Source: a virus
Virus record (IMG/VR): IMGVR_UViG_3300030098_004740
Location: 28,626-92,625 of that record
Strand: one strand, 5' to 3'
Length of the DNA stretch: 64,000 nt
The notes under the pieces: generated by a model
What the model saw: the letters and a program-made list of their open reading frames with translations, nothing else
The model's database searches: none
Told to the model about the DNA's origin: nothing
In this document: positions 1 to 13,100 of the stretch, one piece after another
How positions within the stretch are numbered: position 1 is the first letter of the stretch
Layout of the letters: each line of letters begins with the position of its first letter
Program-made: the position numbers and the translations under genes

Positions 1-2
1 TA

Positions 3-3000
3 AACAGTTCACAAAGTACCTTGTCACTCAACTTAGTTGCAGATGATGGGTATTTCGATGCGTATCATACTTTAGACACACTACCAATGACTTATCCCAC
101 AGTTAGTTGGGGAGGATCGTCAGGCCCTTTTGGTACTGGATTTGGCGGTGGATTCTTTATGGGAACAACCACTGTAAATGTTGGTATTAGAGACGCTGTA
201 ACGGAAGGCTACCACCCTTGGGATCCTAATGCTTTTCCCGCAACATTAATACAAAAATATGGCGGAGTGACTGGAGTTAAACAAAATTATGCTATGAATG
301 GAGATGTAGCATGGCTTCCTCCTCCGGGATCTCCTGTATATTTTAAATATTATGGAACTGGAAATTTAAATAATGCATGTGTTAAGGATAGAAATTGCAC
401 ACCCGTATTTCACTTTAATGGAATATTAGGAAACTATGAAAAAAGTTTTAGCACTGGTGGGTTGACTTATTCTGTAACATTATCAGACCCTAGAAAGATT
501 TTAGAAAATACTCTTGTTATATTAGATGGAGAAACTGGAAGAGTAGCCGCCGCAGATGAGCATTACCTAAAAGGCACAGCAAACGTAACCAATAAAAGAA
601 AATACGAACATGGTTGGAATGGCTACTATAACATTATAAATGTCTTTGGTTATTACGAATCGCATGGCTTTAATAAATCCCGAAAAAATGACCAAGGAAT
701 AGCTTGGTTTGAGGCCAAAAATGGGAAGCAATTTACAAACCACTATGGTATTAATCATCATTTTGGAGTTTTGCCTGCTATAGATTTTATAGCTAGTGGA
801 ACTAATGATGAATATATTAAGAAACTTGAACCCTATGGAGGTCCCGCATATTACGGTGTAGATGATAGAAACCTTGCAACATATGCTCCTTTTTCAGAGC
901 AGTTAAACGGAGATGGTGTCTACAGATATGCAATAGATCTTTCAGCCCTTTATGATTTGAGCAAGTACTATAATCCTAATCCTCCAGCAAAAGGTGTTAT
1001 AGATGACAACTTTAGAATAAATGGAGAAAATATATCTCTACTCCAGTTGATAGAAAAGGTTTGCGAAGCTGCTGGCGCTGATTTTATGGTAGAAATGTAC
1101 GCTCCAAGGTTAGGAGAACCATTCTACGCAACGCATAAAGACTATGCTGGGATAATAAGAATAATTCCTATCCCTAGAAATATTGAAGTAGAACTAGGCG
1201 TATTAGAAAAAGCTATTGATCTTTCGCAACAGACTCCATCCGTAGGGCCTTTCGTAGATTCAGAACAGCACTCAATCTTAATAGACTCTAGTGTTGGATA
1301 TGAATTCACAGATCCTGTACAAGGCAAAATCCTATTTGGAGCGCCAAGAACAAGAGTAGTTGGAGTTACCCCTCTCGGTGATAGAAAAACTAGAGATGAA
1401 TTATTTTATAATGCTACAACAAAAAAGTATATAGACGGAAATCCAACTGAAGGTACGGATGATATCCTTCGAGAGTATATGCCTTCTATTGAACTAGATG
1501 GTGTCACTTTACATACGCAAGCTTTGCCTGCGGATTCATTTCAAGATAGATCTGAATATGGTTGGAATCCTGAAACAGATCTTTTAAGAGAAGGTGGCAA
1601 AGATGTCTTGCCAGACTTTGAACAAAACCTTCCTATGGTTTCAAATGATGATTTCTTACCCTATCATTTTGCTGAAGATGTATCTGGTAGAAACTATGAT
1701 GAAGCTGATCCGTACCAATTTGGAAGAGCTAACTCAAAATTTTATGAAACCGGCTCACAGTGTTTCATAACTCCTCCTGCTACAGAGGGGTCACCTTTTG
1801 TAATAAGCAATTACTGTACTGAAGAGTACGATGCAACTCAGGCTGCTGGCGGTAGAGCTGCTGAACCTCATGGAAATCCAAAACAAATATGCACAAATGA
1901 AAGCACATGCACAGCCGCTGATTATTGTGATGGTGAATGGAAGACAATAGAGGATGCGCAGGGATGTACAGACGCTGGCGTTATGTATTTCTTTTTTTAT
2001 GGTGATCCTAGTCTTTCTTCTCAGAATGTTGGTCAATATAAAAAGGTAGATTCAGGACTTGGTTCTGGATATTTAGACATGTTTCCATGTTGGGGATTCC
2101 ACAAGACAGAGTATAACTCTGCTAGCTCTTTGTTAAAAGATGATATCAATAAGTCAATCAAAGGACAGCCAATTAAGGGAATGTTCTGGGATGATGATCC
2201 ATATAGAGATTTTCATCCCATTGATGGAATATTTGGTGTATTTGATTGGATTAATCCGGGTCTTGGAAAATGTAGGTCAGTAGAAGACTTCGTAGATCCT
2301 GCCACTGGTCAGACAAATCCGAATACTGCAAAAGGCAAAATATTACCTGCTCTTGAAAATATGCCACTTCTTTGTGAGTGTGATTATATGACAGCCGCTA
2401 TTGATGATGACTGTTATACATTTAGAAACAGTATAGGCGTAAAAGCTAGAGGTAAGTTTGAACCAGCTTGTGAACCACGTAAAAGATGTGAAGCTCAACC
2501 TTCAGGAGATGAAGTAACTGATTTACACGCTGGAACAGCAGGGGTGGAAAATAACTTACATAAAATAAAATTCAGTTGTGAAAATGCTTGCTTCTTAGCA
2601 GACGCAAACGGCAATCCTACTGGAAACGCTGTAGTTGCGTACTATACAGAAGATGTAGGAACTAAAACAAAAGGACAAGCAGCTAACGTAAATGATAATG
2701 AATGGATGACCAACCCTCCGGGAACAAAAGGTTCTAAGATTAAATTGATATCAGATAAAGAAGATTGTGAAATTGAATCTGTATCTGGAACACAAACTAA
2801 AAGAGTTGTAGGAAACATAAAGTCTGATGGATCTCTAACAACGGGAGCCGACCAAAATAAATTTATCGCAGAAGGGGGTCTATATAGCAAAGAGTGCATA
2901 GGAATAAGTCACAAATATCCTCATAGTACTCATTGTGAAGCAATAGCTGGTTTCACTGATCCGGCTACGGGTACTAAATATCGTGTAGGAGACTGGCTTC

Positions 3001-5372
3001 CATCTACTACAGCTGATGGCTGTAGAGACAGATTTGGCATAATGTTTGTCAAATGGGTAAACGCTATGACACAGTTTCCAACAAACCCAATTGATGATAA
3101 ATTCTATGGACAAACTATTCCTGTAGACAAGATACCTGCACCGGGATATGTAAATACTAGATTTAGATATACAGGAGTCTGCAAGACTCATTTTAGAAAT
3201 CAGCCAGTCACTAACCTTCTTACTCAAAAAAATATAACTGATAAGTTTGATTGTCTTAATGGGACTGGAGGATTACATTATTTTGACGAAGACGATGTAG
3301 ATAGTATTCCTGTAATGGCTAAGTCTGCAACTATTCCTATTGATTTAGGATCTATAGGATATGACCAAGGTCCTCTTGGATCGAACAATATTCCCGGAGG
3401 TGCTACAAATTGGTATTACGCTACTATTACTGAGTTAAGACACGCTGCTGTAAGCAAAGACTCTTGGACTGCTTATCTGAGAAACTTGGGACAAAAACTT
3501 CCTTGTTCCATGTGGGCTATAAATCCAGTTCCACAAAATGCTTGGTCTGACTTCTGCAAGAAAGCAGATGAAGTAATGTTCAAAGGAGGCACTAGCAAAG
3601 CCCATTTAGCAATTGCAAATAACCTAAATTATTTTGCATCTGGAGGTGCTTCAGGTTCGCCAACAATAAATAGCGATGTCATAAACCATGCTGGTAATCC
3701 AAGCGAAGCTAATGCAAAGTCTGCTACTGGACATCCCTGCGGAGACGCAGAAAGAAATGCTCTTAGTTTGGGTGAAAGAACTCAAATGGAAGTAGACATT
3801 GCTTATCAAAAAGTTCAAGAGGCTGCTACTCAATTTTATGGAAGACGGTACTTAGTGCCATTACCCTTCAATCCACCAACTTCACACACTTGTAGCAATC
3901 TTGTATACAAAAATCGAGCAGACTGCACAGACAATGGGTATGATTGGGGTCCTCATGGAATGCTAAGCGAATGGTTCCAAAAGATGGGCGTTGGACAATG
4001 CTCAGATGGAGTAAGCGCTGACAAGTTTACTTGTGAAGTAACTAATAATTCTTTTTGGATAGAACCTATTAAACACATAAACAAATGGGATATAAATACT
4101 TCAGGATGGCCGGGAGGTTCTATAGATTACCAATGGGACGAAACAAAGAACACAGGCTACCCACAGAATATAAATTTCTGGACTGAAGACGGGAATTTGG
4201 AACCATTTGTTGTATTTCCTTCACACGAAAGAAAAAGATTCAGCGCAGATGCTTCAAGATTAGATTTTAGAAATTATGACCCAGAAACAATTCATGAATC
4301 AAAGTCTAATGTCGGCCCTATTGCTGGTTGGGGAACTAAAGTCTTTGTTAAAGCCAATGTAGATCCAGAAACTCACTGGATACCAGAAAGAGCTGCGTGG
4401 GAAATACAAAACGAAAAACAGTTTGCAATGTTTAGAGATGGAGATCCAGATGGCGGAACCGATCGACAAAAAAGACTAAACCAGCCAGCGAATCATTTAG
4501 CGATTGGAACGCTTGATAATTCAAAATTCCTAACAGAAAGAGAAGTCTATGTAAGAGAAGTAGACCAAAACTCTGCTGATTATTTTAAGGAAACAGCGGC
4601 TTATAAACCTTATGCATTAATCACATTACCAAATCAAGTTCTTTATGGAGATATGGACCAAACAACAAAATTCCATCCTGATATTGGAGAAGGTAAAGAT
4701 ATGTGCATACCTTTGATAAAAGCTAAAAACTCTAACGCTTTAATGAGCGCTTGGTTGCAAGGCATGGACAGAGGAGGAATTGTTGGTCAGCAATTAGTGG
4801 CTATGGCAGGCAACTTAAGAAATGCTCCAGTTGTGTCTCCCGATATGGGGAGAGGCTCTTTACAAGCTGCTGCTTATAAGCCTTGGCACGCAGCTATACC
4901 TCAACAAAGTAAGCATTTTAAATGGGGTCCTTGGGCTTTAGGAACGGGTTTTGGAAAAACTGACTATCAAGTAGACACAAGCATACAACCATCAGCATTT
5001 GGTGGAGAAAAGGCCATGGCTAATTATGCTATGTCTGGCATAAAAACTACACTTCAAAATGTAACCCCTTATATTGAGACTGGAAGCGTGACATTAGCTG
5101 GCTTACCAGCACACGCGTTTGCAACTCAAATAGTTTTGCCAATTAATGGAGTAAATTTGTTAGGTCCATTTATAACAGATATATCTGTAGCAATGGGTGC
5201 TAGTGGACTTACTACTACATACAACTTTACAACACAAGAAAAATTTGCTGATATCGACTCTATCAACAGACAAAGGATCAGAAAAAATCAAGAGGATATG
5301 TTGAAGATGCTTAAACATACAGAAGAGCAAATTGCAAAAACAAAAAGAGACATATCAAAGTATATTAAATAA
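3..5372 (+). CDS. Giant virion protein, baseplate-hub-like N-terminus (5' partial)
   Basis: The reading frame is open to the left edge, so the gene starts outside the window; the TTG at 21 has no ribosome binding site and is probably not the start. More than 1783 residues are visible. Residues about 130-170 (FNGILGNYEKSF, LTYSVTLSDPRKILENT) and 340-365 (ENISLLQLIEKVCEAAGADF) resemble baseplate hub or late-control proteins that bind the tail tip; this is motif recall, not an alignment. The middle is Cys-rich (residues about 600-1000) with pieces such as CSNLVYKNRADCTDNGYDW that match the Cys-pair repeats of the 3760-residue protein downstream. The last 45 residues are charged and look like a coiled coil. 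It lies 17 bases before the next structural gene. A tail or baseplate role is inferred. Confidence 0.75.
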   Translation, partial: NSSQSTLSLNLVADDGYFDAYHTLDTLPMTYPTVSWGGSSGPFGTGFGGGFFMGTTTVNVGIRDAVTEGYHPWDPNAFPATLIQKYGGVTGVKQNYAMNGDVAWLPPPGSPVYFKYYGTGNLNNACVKDRNCTPVFHFNGILGNYEKSFSTGGLTYSVTLSDPRKILENTLVILDGETGRVAAADEHYLKGTANVTNKRKYEHGWNGYYNIINVFGYYESHGFNKSRKNDQGIAWFEAKNGKQFTNHYGINHHFGVLPAIDFIASGTNDEYIKKLEPYGGPAYYGVDDRNLATYAPFSEQLNGDGVYRYAIDLSALYDLSKYYNPNPPAKGVIDDNFRINGENISLLQLIEKVCEAAGADFMVEMYAPRLGEPFYATHKDYAGIIRIIPIPRNIEVELGVLEKAIDLSQQTPSVGPFVDSEQHSILIDSSVGYEFTDPVQGKILFGAPRTRVVGVTPLGDRKTRDELFYNATTKKYIDGNPTEGTDDILREYMPSIELDGVTLHTQALPADSFQDRSEYGWNPETDLLREGGKDVLPDFEQNLPMVSNDDFLPYHFAEDVSGRNYDEADPYQFGRANSKFYETGSQCFITPPATEGSPFVISNYCTEEYDATQAAGGRAAEPHGNPKQICTNESTCTAADYCDGEWKTIEDAQGCTDAGVMYFFFYGDPSLSSQNVGQYKKVDSGLGSGYLDMFPCWGFHKTEYNSASSLLKDDINKSIKGQPIKGMFWDDDPYRDFHPIDGIFGVFDWINPGLGKCRSVEDFVDPATGQTNPNTAKGKILPALENMPLLCECDYMTAAIDDDCYTFRNSIGVKARGKFEPACEPRKRCEAQPSGDEVTDLHAGTAGVENNLHKIKFSCENACFLADANGNPTGNAVVAYYTEDVGTKTKGQAANVNDNEWMTNPPGTKGSKIKLISDKEDCEIESVSGTQTKRVVGNIKSDGSLTTGADQNKFIAEGGLYSKECIGISHKYPHSTHCEAIAGFTDPATGTKYRVGDWLPSTTADGCRDRFGIMFVKWVNAMTQFPTNPIDDKFYGQTIPVDKIPAPGYVNTRFRYTGVCKTHFRNQPVTNLLTQKNITDKFDCLNGTGGLHYFDEDDVDSIPVMAKSATIPIDLGSIGYDQGPLGSNNIPGGATNWYYATITELRHAAVSKDSWTAYLRNLGQKLPCSMWAINPVPQNAWSDFCKKADEVMFKGGTSKAHLAIANNLNYFASGGASGSPTINSDVINHAGNPSEANAKSATGHPCGDAERNALSLGERTQMEVDIAYQKVQEAATQFYGRRYLVPLPFNPPTSHTCSNLVYKNRADCTDNGYDWGPHGMLSEWFQKMGVGQCSDGVSADKFTCEVTNNSFWIEPIKHINKWDINTSGWPGGSIDYQWDETKNTGYPQNINFWTEDGNLEPFVVFPSHERKRFSADASRLDFRNYDPETIHESKSNVGPIAGWGTKVFVKANVDPETHWIPERAAWEIQNEKQFAMFRDGDPDGGTDRQKRLNQPANHLAIGTLDNSKFLTEREVYVREVDQNSADYFKETAAYKPYALITLPNQVLYGDMDQTTKFHPDIGEGKDMCIPLIKAKNSNALMSAWLQGMDRGGIVGQQLVAMAGNLRNAPVVSPDMGRGSLQAAAYKPWHAAIPQQSKHFKWGPWALGTGFGKTDYQVDTSIQPSAFGGEKAMANYAMSGIKTTLQNVTPYIETGSVTLAGLPAHAFATQIVLPINGVNLLGPFITDISVAMGASGLTTTYNFTTQEKFADIDSINRQRIRKNQEDMLKMLKHTEEQIAKTKRDISKYIK

Positions 5373-5389
5373 CGCTATGGAATAATAAG

Positions 5390-7180
5390 ATGGCCACAGA
5401 TAAACAACCTGTAAACGACCAAAGGTCTGAAACAGATAAAAATGACTATAGTCACTTGATGCTAACTAGTGCTAGTTATCCAGAGCAAGACATACCTATT
5501 AGAGATGCCGCTAATAATGTTTTGTTTTGGGATAATCATCCTGACTATGCGGGAAAGCCTATAAACGCTTTTAATGCATCTACTACTACAGCCACTGGAC
5601 CAGTTGCATCTTTTATGGATCAGTTTCCAAGCGATAAGGCTTGGCATAATGCTGGAGGTATGTCTATTGATGGCTTGTTTGTTCCTTATGCCACAAACTT
5701 TGCCGTAGTTAGCACAGGTGGGGAAAGAAAAAATCTGAACAAAGCTCCAGACACTTCTTCAATGCCTACTTTTGAAAGGCCATATAGTGTTGAAAAAGGA
5801 GGCGAACCATCAGACCAAGTTGATTTTGTAAACTACAATACAAAACTAGGGGCTGCTGCACCATCTCCCGCCACAATAGACTCCGCTTCTCTTAATCCAT
5901 TTGCTTCCGGCCACTATATACAAATGGTTAACAAGGAAAGTAAACAGGTTAGTCCCAACACAGACGTTTCAGGGTATTCTAAGCATTCTTCTCCTTTAGG
6001 AAAACCCAATGTTAAATCTACTGAAACAGAAAGACCAATAGGTCTTAGAGGTCCGATTGTTATTGCTGGATGGGGTTATGATGCTATTACTTCGCATCCA
6101 GTTCCTAACTTAAGATACGACTCTGATTATAGACATAATGAACCAAAGAGCGCGAATTATGGTAGGCAAAGGTATGCTCCTGAGACCATGAAGGCTAGGA
6201 CTGCTAGCGGTATGCAGCAAGACCATAAGCATTTTACTCCTTTTCATATGAGAAGACCTGACAAATGGAAAGCTGGCCCTGTTGACTTAAGATGGGATCA
6301 CAATAGAAAAGTTTGGGTTGGTGGAAAGCACAATGGAATATTTTTATCAAAAGCTACAAAGTGTATACTTCCAAAATCTGGTATAGATGGTAATAACTCT
6401 TTTAACTTTGGCGTTGGTGGTAATATTAATGCTCCCGGAAGATTATATAGAAACCCATGCCCAACGCATAACTGTAATTATCATTCATACTTTCCAACAA
6501 GTATCTATTATCCCGATATAGAAATATATGACCCAGAAGATCACAACTGGTGTGGTAGATGTAGAACTATAGGGACACAAACAGCATGTGGAGACTTCAA
6601 GGATGGATGTTCTCCTTTTTATGATGCAATTATTTTAAGAGCTGTAGATGAACAAGTAGGGAAAAATAACGAGCTTATTGAATGTACTGACAAGTTTAGA
6701 AAAGTGCAAGGCGGTACTCCTCAAGCAAGAAGAGCTGGAAACCCTTGTCATGGATGGGGTTCTAGTAAATTTGGAACTGGTGAGTTTATTAATGAAAAAA
6801 TAGGAGATGACGAAGTTTGGACAGAATATGCTAAAGCTTTGTTGTATCAAAAAATATTCGTAGAAAACCCTCTAGGTCAAGGGTTAATGGTAGGGGATGC
6901 ATTTTTTAGTTATGATACTGGTAGGAGAATAGTGTATGAATATGAAAGAACAGATACCGCAGCTTGTGGAAAAGGTGTTGGTACAAAAGTAAAAGTAAAG
7001 GAATCTATTCCTGTACATGTAATTTTACAGGGCGAATTTTATGGAATGGAAGTAATTTCACACGCAGGTTGTGATAGAGGTGAAATGGGTTCTTGTTCTA
7101 GAAAATTCTTTGCTCAAGGCTTTGCAACTGGAGAAGATTGTGGGCCAGATGATGACTATCCACAAACAGCAGGATCATAA
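5390..7180 (+). CDS. Large structural-block protein of unknown function
   Basis: A 596-residue protein between two giant virion-type proteins. I recognise no family. The composition is like its neighbours: rich in Gly, Asn, Tyr and Pro, few long hydrophobic stretches, no signal peptide. Residues about 350-420 hold a Cys/His cluster (NPCPTHNCNYH, NWCGRCRTIGTQTACGDF, GCSPFYD) that could bind metal or form disulfides. The C-terminus has more Cys (HAGCDRGEMGSC). The stop codon overlaps the next start in TAATG at 7178-7182, so translation is probably coupled and the two products may be made in fixed ratio. A tail-associated role is inferred from position only. Confidence 0.8.
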   Translation: MATDKQPVNDQRSETDKNDYSHLMLTSASYPEQDIPIRDAANNVLFWDNHPDYAGKPINAFNASTTTATGPVASFMDQFPSDKAWHNAGGMSIDGLFVPYATNFAVVSTGGERKNLNKAPDTSSMPTFERPYSVEKGGEPSDQVDFVNYNTKLGAAAPSPATIDSASLNPFASGHYIQMVNKESKQVSPNTDVSGYSKHSSPLGKPNVKSTETERPIGLRGPIVIAGWGYDAITSHPVPNLRYDSDYRHNEPKSANYGRQRYAPETMKARTASGMQQDHKHFTPFHMRRPDKWKAGPVDLRWDHNRKVWVGGKHNGIFLSKATKCILPKSGIDGNNSFNFGVGGNINAPGRLYRNPCPTHNCNYHSYFPTSIYYPDIEIYDPEDHNWCGRCRTIGTQTACGDFKDGCSPFYDAIILRAVDEQVGKNNELIECTDKFRKVQGGTPQARRAGNPCHGWGSSKFGTGEFINEKIGDDEVWTEYAKALLYQKIFVENPLGQGLMVGDAFFSYDTGRRIVYEYERTDTAACGKGVGTKVKVKESIPVHVILQGEFYGMEVISHAGCDRGEMGSCSRKFFAQGFATGEDCGPDDDYPQTAGS

Positions 7181-10100
7181 TGGCAATAGGTGACTTCTGG
7201 GATACTTCTTATAATCCCATTTATGAATACGGGTCAAACCCGTTGAAGAATGACAGAACAGGAAAATACCAATGGGGTCCTGACTATTCTGATATTGTTC
7301 CTCAAACATCAGTAGGATCACTCAAACGCCGACAAAAAGGTCGGTTTTGCAGTGAAGGATGTGGCTGCGTAAACACTTATTGCGACAGTATGCTTCTTCC
7401 TGAAGGTCAATATGGATGTCATCTCCCTCCTGAATTGTCTATAACAGTTGTTAGAAATCCAAACGGCAGGTACGAAGCAAAAGGGGAAATTGAAGGAGGC
7501 GGTGGTGAAACTATACATCTCAAGTATTCCAAAGGATCTTGGAGAGGAAGAAGATGTTGTACTAGTAACGCTTATGGGCAATTAGAATATGCTTGCGACC
7601 CATGTAAAGTGACTACTCTTCCAAATGGCAAACCTTCTGAGTGCCATCCCGCTAATAACAAATTCAAAGATTTTGGTAAAAACAGTCATATATCTCAAAA
7701 GTCTGATAACTTTACAATCAGAGATGATTTTGATTATGACGAAGCTCTAAAAGGTGGAAGTAATTGGCCGAGGTTAGGAGAAAATGCTTGGTTAAAACTT
7801 TCTGTCTATAACGTAACAGCGCCTACAACAGGCACAGATATGCTTAGAGACACCACTTTTGACGGATTTGCTTCGTTGTGTTTTGATGCTAGCGGATTGC
7901 CTGTTAAAGGCATAGGAAACGAGGGTGATTGCTTAAAAAACAGTGGATATCATTGGAGTGAAAAAACGCCTGTTTGGATTAACAATGATATTAATGACGA
8001 AGACGATGTAGCAGGTAATGGTGGTCACATACAGCTAATAGGAACAGAAGAAGTTCCTACAAAATTTAGCATAGATGTAAAAGCTGACGAAGTTGTAACA
8101 AATATAAAGTCCAGAGAAAAGACTATAAAAGTAACAAAAGATGGATATTTAGATAATTATAGTATAAACAATGGGGCTGATCCCAACGATAGAGTTTCTA
8201 CAACAAAACTCAATTATTATGATCCAACATCAGAAGACAGAGGCTGTTTAGTTGATGGGTCAATGCCTCTAAAAAAACGTCCTTACTGTAGAAATGCAAT
8301 AACAGGAAAAAGAATACAGCAGCAATGCGAAGAAGTAACAGGTGTTAATGCTGGCTTTGGTTCAGGTTTTTCTATAACAAAAGAAAAAGAAGACTGTGAG
8401 GCCACTTCGTCTAGCATAAATGGTTACTGTAGTATAAGTGATCCTGTAACACAACAACCTTATCCAGATGAAGCCTCTTGCAATTTTGCATCAGGAACAT
8501 GGGTATGGGAAGACAACAAATGGTTATACGACGATCAAACAACATGCGAAGACGCTGGTTCTTGTCTTGCTCCAAAAACCGATAAGTTTCAAAGTCAAGA
8601 AGATAGAATTGTAGGAGCTTACTGTCTTGATATAGTTTCTGGAACAAAAGATCCTGTCCCGCAAAACAAAGCTGAATGCGAGGCTCAAGGTCATGGCATA
8701 TGGAAGCTTGGAGATAGTTCCTCATGCACAGCTTCTTACAAAGAAGGCTCTCCTGTATGTAACGATATTGATGGCAAAGATTCTGGACATGCTGATGAGG
8801 ATTCTTGTTTAGCAGCTGGAAATACATGGATGAAAAATGAATGGTTCTCAAATCAATGGGTTGATTGGGAATATGAAAAGCTATCCTGCTGTGGTGAAAC
8901 TCTTTTAGATCATAATTACCCATCAAGAACTCCTCAAATATCTGGATCAACACTAAGTGCTAGAAAAAATCCATCTTGCACTACCCCCTACCATGAAGTG
9001 ATTTTAAGTCCGTATCAAGCCGGTCAAAATATTAATACTGAGTCATATCATAGCTGTATAGCCGCAGTCAATCAGTGGCAAAGAGATGACAATACAGACA
9101 CAGAATTTTTCATGAATACAATCTCCTATTGGACTTTAGTGATAAGGCCATGTAATTTTCATGGAGGTTGTCAGGATGAAAATGTCAAAAGACCTGATCC
9201 ACAAGACCTAATAGATAATAAGCTAGACAATTACTATGACACTACATGCGGTGAAGAAATAGTACTCTATTTAAGTACAGACCAATTAGTAAATTGCTCT
9301 AACCTTAATCTAACAATAGAAAACGAAAATCAGATACGTTCGGGTTGGAAAGAAGCCCAACCTATGTGGCACAAAAGCATTGGAGATACAAAGGGTAATC
9401 CTGCAAATTTGCAATTTTTAATGCCGGGTGCTGATTCTAGTATGATTTCTGGATCTAGCTCTTATGAGTTTTCGTATCCCGGTGATGCGATGTACAAAAA
9501 CCAGTATAAGCATTGGTGTAATAATCCTGATGTAAATGTTGATGGTATTGGTGATGGTGGTGTTTGTTCGCAATATCATTACTGGAATTCAGGGTTTCCA
9601 AAAGTTCAATTAGCAAACCCTAAAGGAATTGATGCTTTTTATGGTTTCAACTTGCAGCCGCAACCTTTTAAAGCAACTGAAGAAAAACAAAATAGAGCAA
9701 AGCTTCTTTATACTGCGGCAGTAGATCATAATACATGGCAAGCTTGTGCTGGTCATATATTAGGAGATGCTAATGGTGGCGGTCATTGGTTCTGGAATTA
9801 TGGCCCAGACTATTTCATGTATTTTGATTTCCTTGCTTATGACGAAATTCATTCTTTTAATCCTGTAGCGATCAAAAATGATAGCCCAAAATGTACAGCT
9901 GTTGCTACAAAAGCCAAAGAGTATGTAGATAGTCATGTAGGATTTTTACGCAGGGGTGATTGTGGATATGGAAATGGGCCTCTTTGGGTTGGTTGGATCC
10001 CAGATTATGATAGCTGGACAAACAATAAAATATGTCCCGATTGTGGGAGTAAAGGAAAGAACAATTGTGAATCAGAAGGTGGGTGCTTAAACGCAGATGG

Positions 10101-13100
10101 CTCGTTTGAAACTGACCAAACTGATTGCTCTGAAAAAGGGCAATGCAACAGTCCTGTTGGAACCAAAACTACACATACTACAGAGGATGAATGTGACGAA
10201 GCTGGAGGCAGCTGGAGTCCTGCTAAGTTTGTACCATGTTGTGAATGGTTTGAAGAATGTAGCGAAAGGATAGTGACAAATCATCAAGATGCGGGTGAAT
10301 TTGGAATGGGAGCAGAACCAAAGTATCGAGATGCTGTAGACAAAGCTGAGTGTGAAAAACACCCAGATCAAGGCGGTGCTGGAGGTGTTTGGAGTGGAGG
10401 TTGTACTCCCGGTGTTGGACAAAGACAACAAAATCAGCTATGCGGTGAAGTACAAAACCCTCCAGAAGACTTCGTTGATATTGTTCTAGGCGAACAGTTT
10501 GGAACTTGCGTTTTACATAAAGATGGTCAAAATGCAAACATAACCGATATGTCAAAATCTGACTGCGGTGAAGAGTCAATGAAGCATGAATGTAGAATCA
10601 TTCTTACTGGCATAGTAGTTAATACTTCACAGGATGCTTGTGAGCTTAATCCATTAACTGAATGGGTTCCAGTGTATGACCAAGATCCTGCTCCTAAATT
10701 TGAACCAGACATGATTGGCCACTTCGATAGTAAATATCCAAGACGAGAAGGACCACTAACTAAATTAAGGGAGGCTGGTCCTTTAACTGGCTCGCTTGCA
10801 GATGTAAGCCAAATGAAAGGGGGATTCATTGAGCGACAGCCGGGAGTTAGTGTGGACTTCCCCTCTGGAACAGCAAAAGAAAATCCTCTTAACTACTGGC
10901 ATAGGACTGGTTTATACCCAAGAGGAGAAACCGCTAGCTATGTTAGTGATGGTTGTGTTGGTGTAAGTCATAGTGGGAGAATTGAACATGCTTCAAATAC
11001 TACCCCAATCAAGATTACTTCTAGAAGTCATGGATTAAGAAACGGCGATCTTATAATGACTCAAGATGTTCTTGGAAACTTTGCTGCAAATGTATTTTTG
11101 TCACAAAGAGACGTAAAAGAGATTCAATGGGAAGATAAGCTTGCTGGATCTTGTACTGGAGACAATTGTGATGATCAAGCTTACCCAGCATCTGAATGTT
11201 TGTTTGAAGGAAAGTGTCTTGATTCCAGCGGAAACGACACTGGCGAAAAAGATAAGTCTAAGTGCAACTCAGCTGCGGGAAATACTTGGGAAGAAGTATG
11301 TCCCTCTGAATATTTAGCTTGTTATGGCTTTAGAGTCCCCGGAAATATGGAGCCACAATACGCTCCTTTTGCAGTAGTGCAAAATGCAACAGCTGATACT
11401 TTTGATTTGTATACGTGTGATAATTTGCCACTTAAAGGCACTTTAAGTACGGGCGCAATAAAAAATCTACCTGAATCTGTAGACACACATGGACAAGTCA
11501 TAGAATGTGAAGGAGTTGGAAATGCAAGTGTTTGCTTTTGGGGTTATTTTGCACAATTCACAGGGTATTTTGGAGGGGAAATAAATCCTATCAATCCTCC
11601 TCCTTTGACATTAGGTACGGAAGTCACTGATGATCCTACTGTAAATGCTGGAAAACCCACAATTGGAAAGTGGGCAGCTAGATGTATTGCCTACGATAGC
11701 GGAAAGGTTATAAACCAAGCAGATGACGCTAGGTCTGAATACAAGTTTAATCCTTTCGCAGTATTAACCGGCGCCCCTATTAATGAAAACTACACCTGTG
11801 GTGGAACAATAGCTGATGGAGGGCATTGGTGTGGTGCAAGCGATTGTGATAGTCGTTTTGGAAAATGGATGACTGAACAAGAGATGGCGGATAACGTTCT
11901 TACGAAGTCAAAAATAGAGGGTTCTAAAGAAGTATGTGAGTCTTATGGTATATGTAATATTATAAAAAATGCTCAAGAAAAAGCGCCTAAGTCAGTAATG
12001 ACAAAAAGTGATTGCAAGAAACTATCTAAAGTTTATCATACTTTGGATTTGGATGCTGGATACCATGACGATTCGCAAATTTATGTTGAAAGATGTCAAG
12101 ACGCAGATGGGAATATAGATAACAGTCCAGAAATTCAAGACGCTCTTGATATAAAAAAGGCTTGTGAAGAAAGAGGTTCTTGTTCTGAAGCCTTTTTTGG
12201 TAACAAAAAAGATTGTGAAGGAAATGGCTTTATATGGAATGGTGGAACATATATCAAAAAAGCCAATAACTGCGTAGGCGACGAAATGGAGGGGCAAGAT
12301 AATGATCTTTGCTGGACACCAAATGTCTTTGGTACAGAAATAGACCTTAGTAGTACCAGTGGTGGAGGTCTTGGAAATGACCGACCACTTCCAAACTATC
12401 CGGTGTGTCCCTATACAGGAACTTGGGAAATATTCCATCAAGACTTGGGAATAGCAGCTGGATATTTCACTGAAAATCAGTTTGATTCTATTTATAGATT
12501 TGGATGGGGTGGATTAACAAGAAGATGGGAAGAAAGAGCTAACGATTATTACATTCAAATAGAGCAAAAAGGTATATGTCCTGTTTGTTGTGATCATTTT
12601 CTACCAGAAACACTAACTGCCACTATTAGTGATACAGGCAGTAGTCTCCAAGACATTGTTGGCGGATGTCCAATAGATCCATGTGAGGCTGGCGATTTTA
12701 TATTTGATGATGATGCTACAGCTAGAGGTACAAGATCAGGATGGAAAAAAACAAGTGGGAAATTTAGCGGTTCGTTTGATGGATATTGTTGCAGTGATTT
12801 TTATCACCCTTGCTCGATACCAGAAGATGAATTAACAAAATGCATTGCTGACCCTACCCAGTTTGGCCATTGTTATAGAGTGAGTAATGCAAGTGGTCAA
12901 GAACCCGGACTTTTAGCTGGTGCGTATACAAAAGATGAATGCGCAAAAAGAGGTTCTGGCGCAGGAGGTTGTAGTAAAAGCGGAATTTGTACAGTAAATC
13001 CTCAAGGAAATCAAACTCCAGCAGATTGCGAAGCTGCCGGAGGAACTTGGAGTCCTGTCACTGATCAGACAGGATGTACAAGCGCAGGAGGTACTTGGAC

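Noticed and set aside
8411-8953. 180-residue antisense frame
   Set aside because: It lies wholly inside the giant virion gene, has no binding site, and its low-complexity His/Leu/Gln-rich sequence follows from the coding strand.
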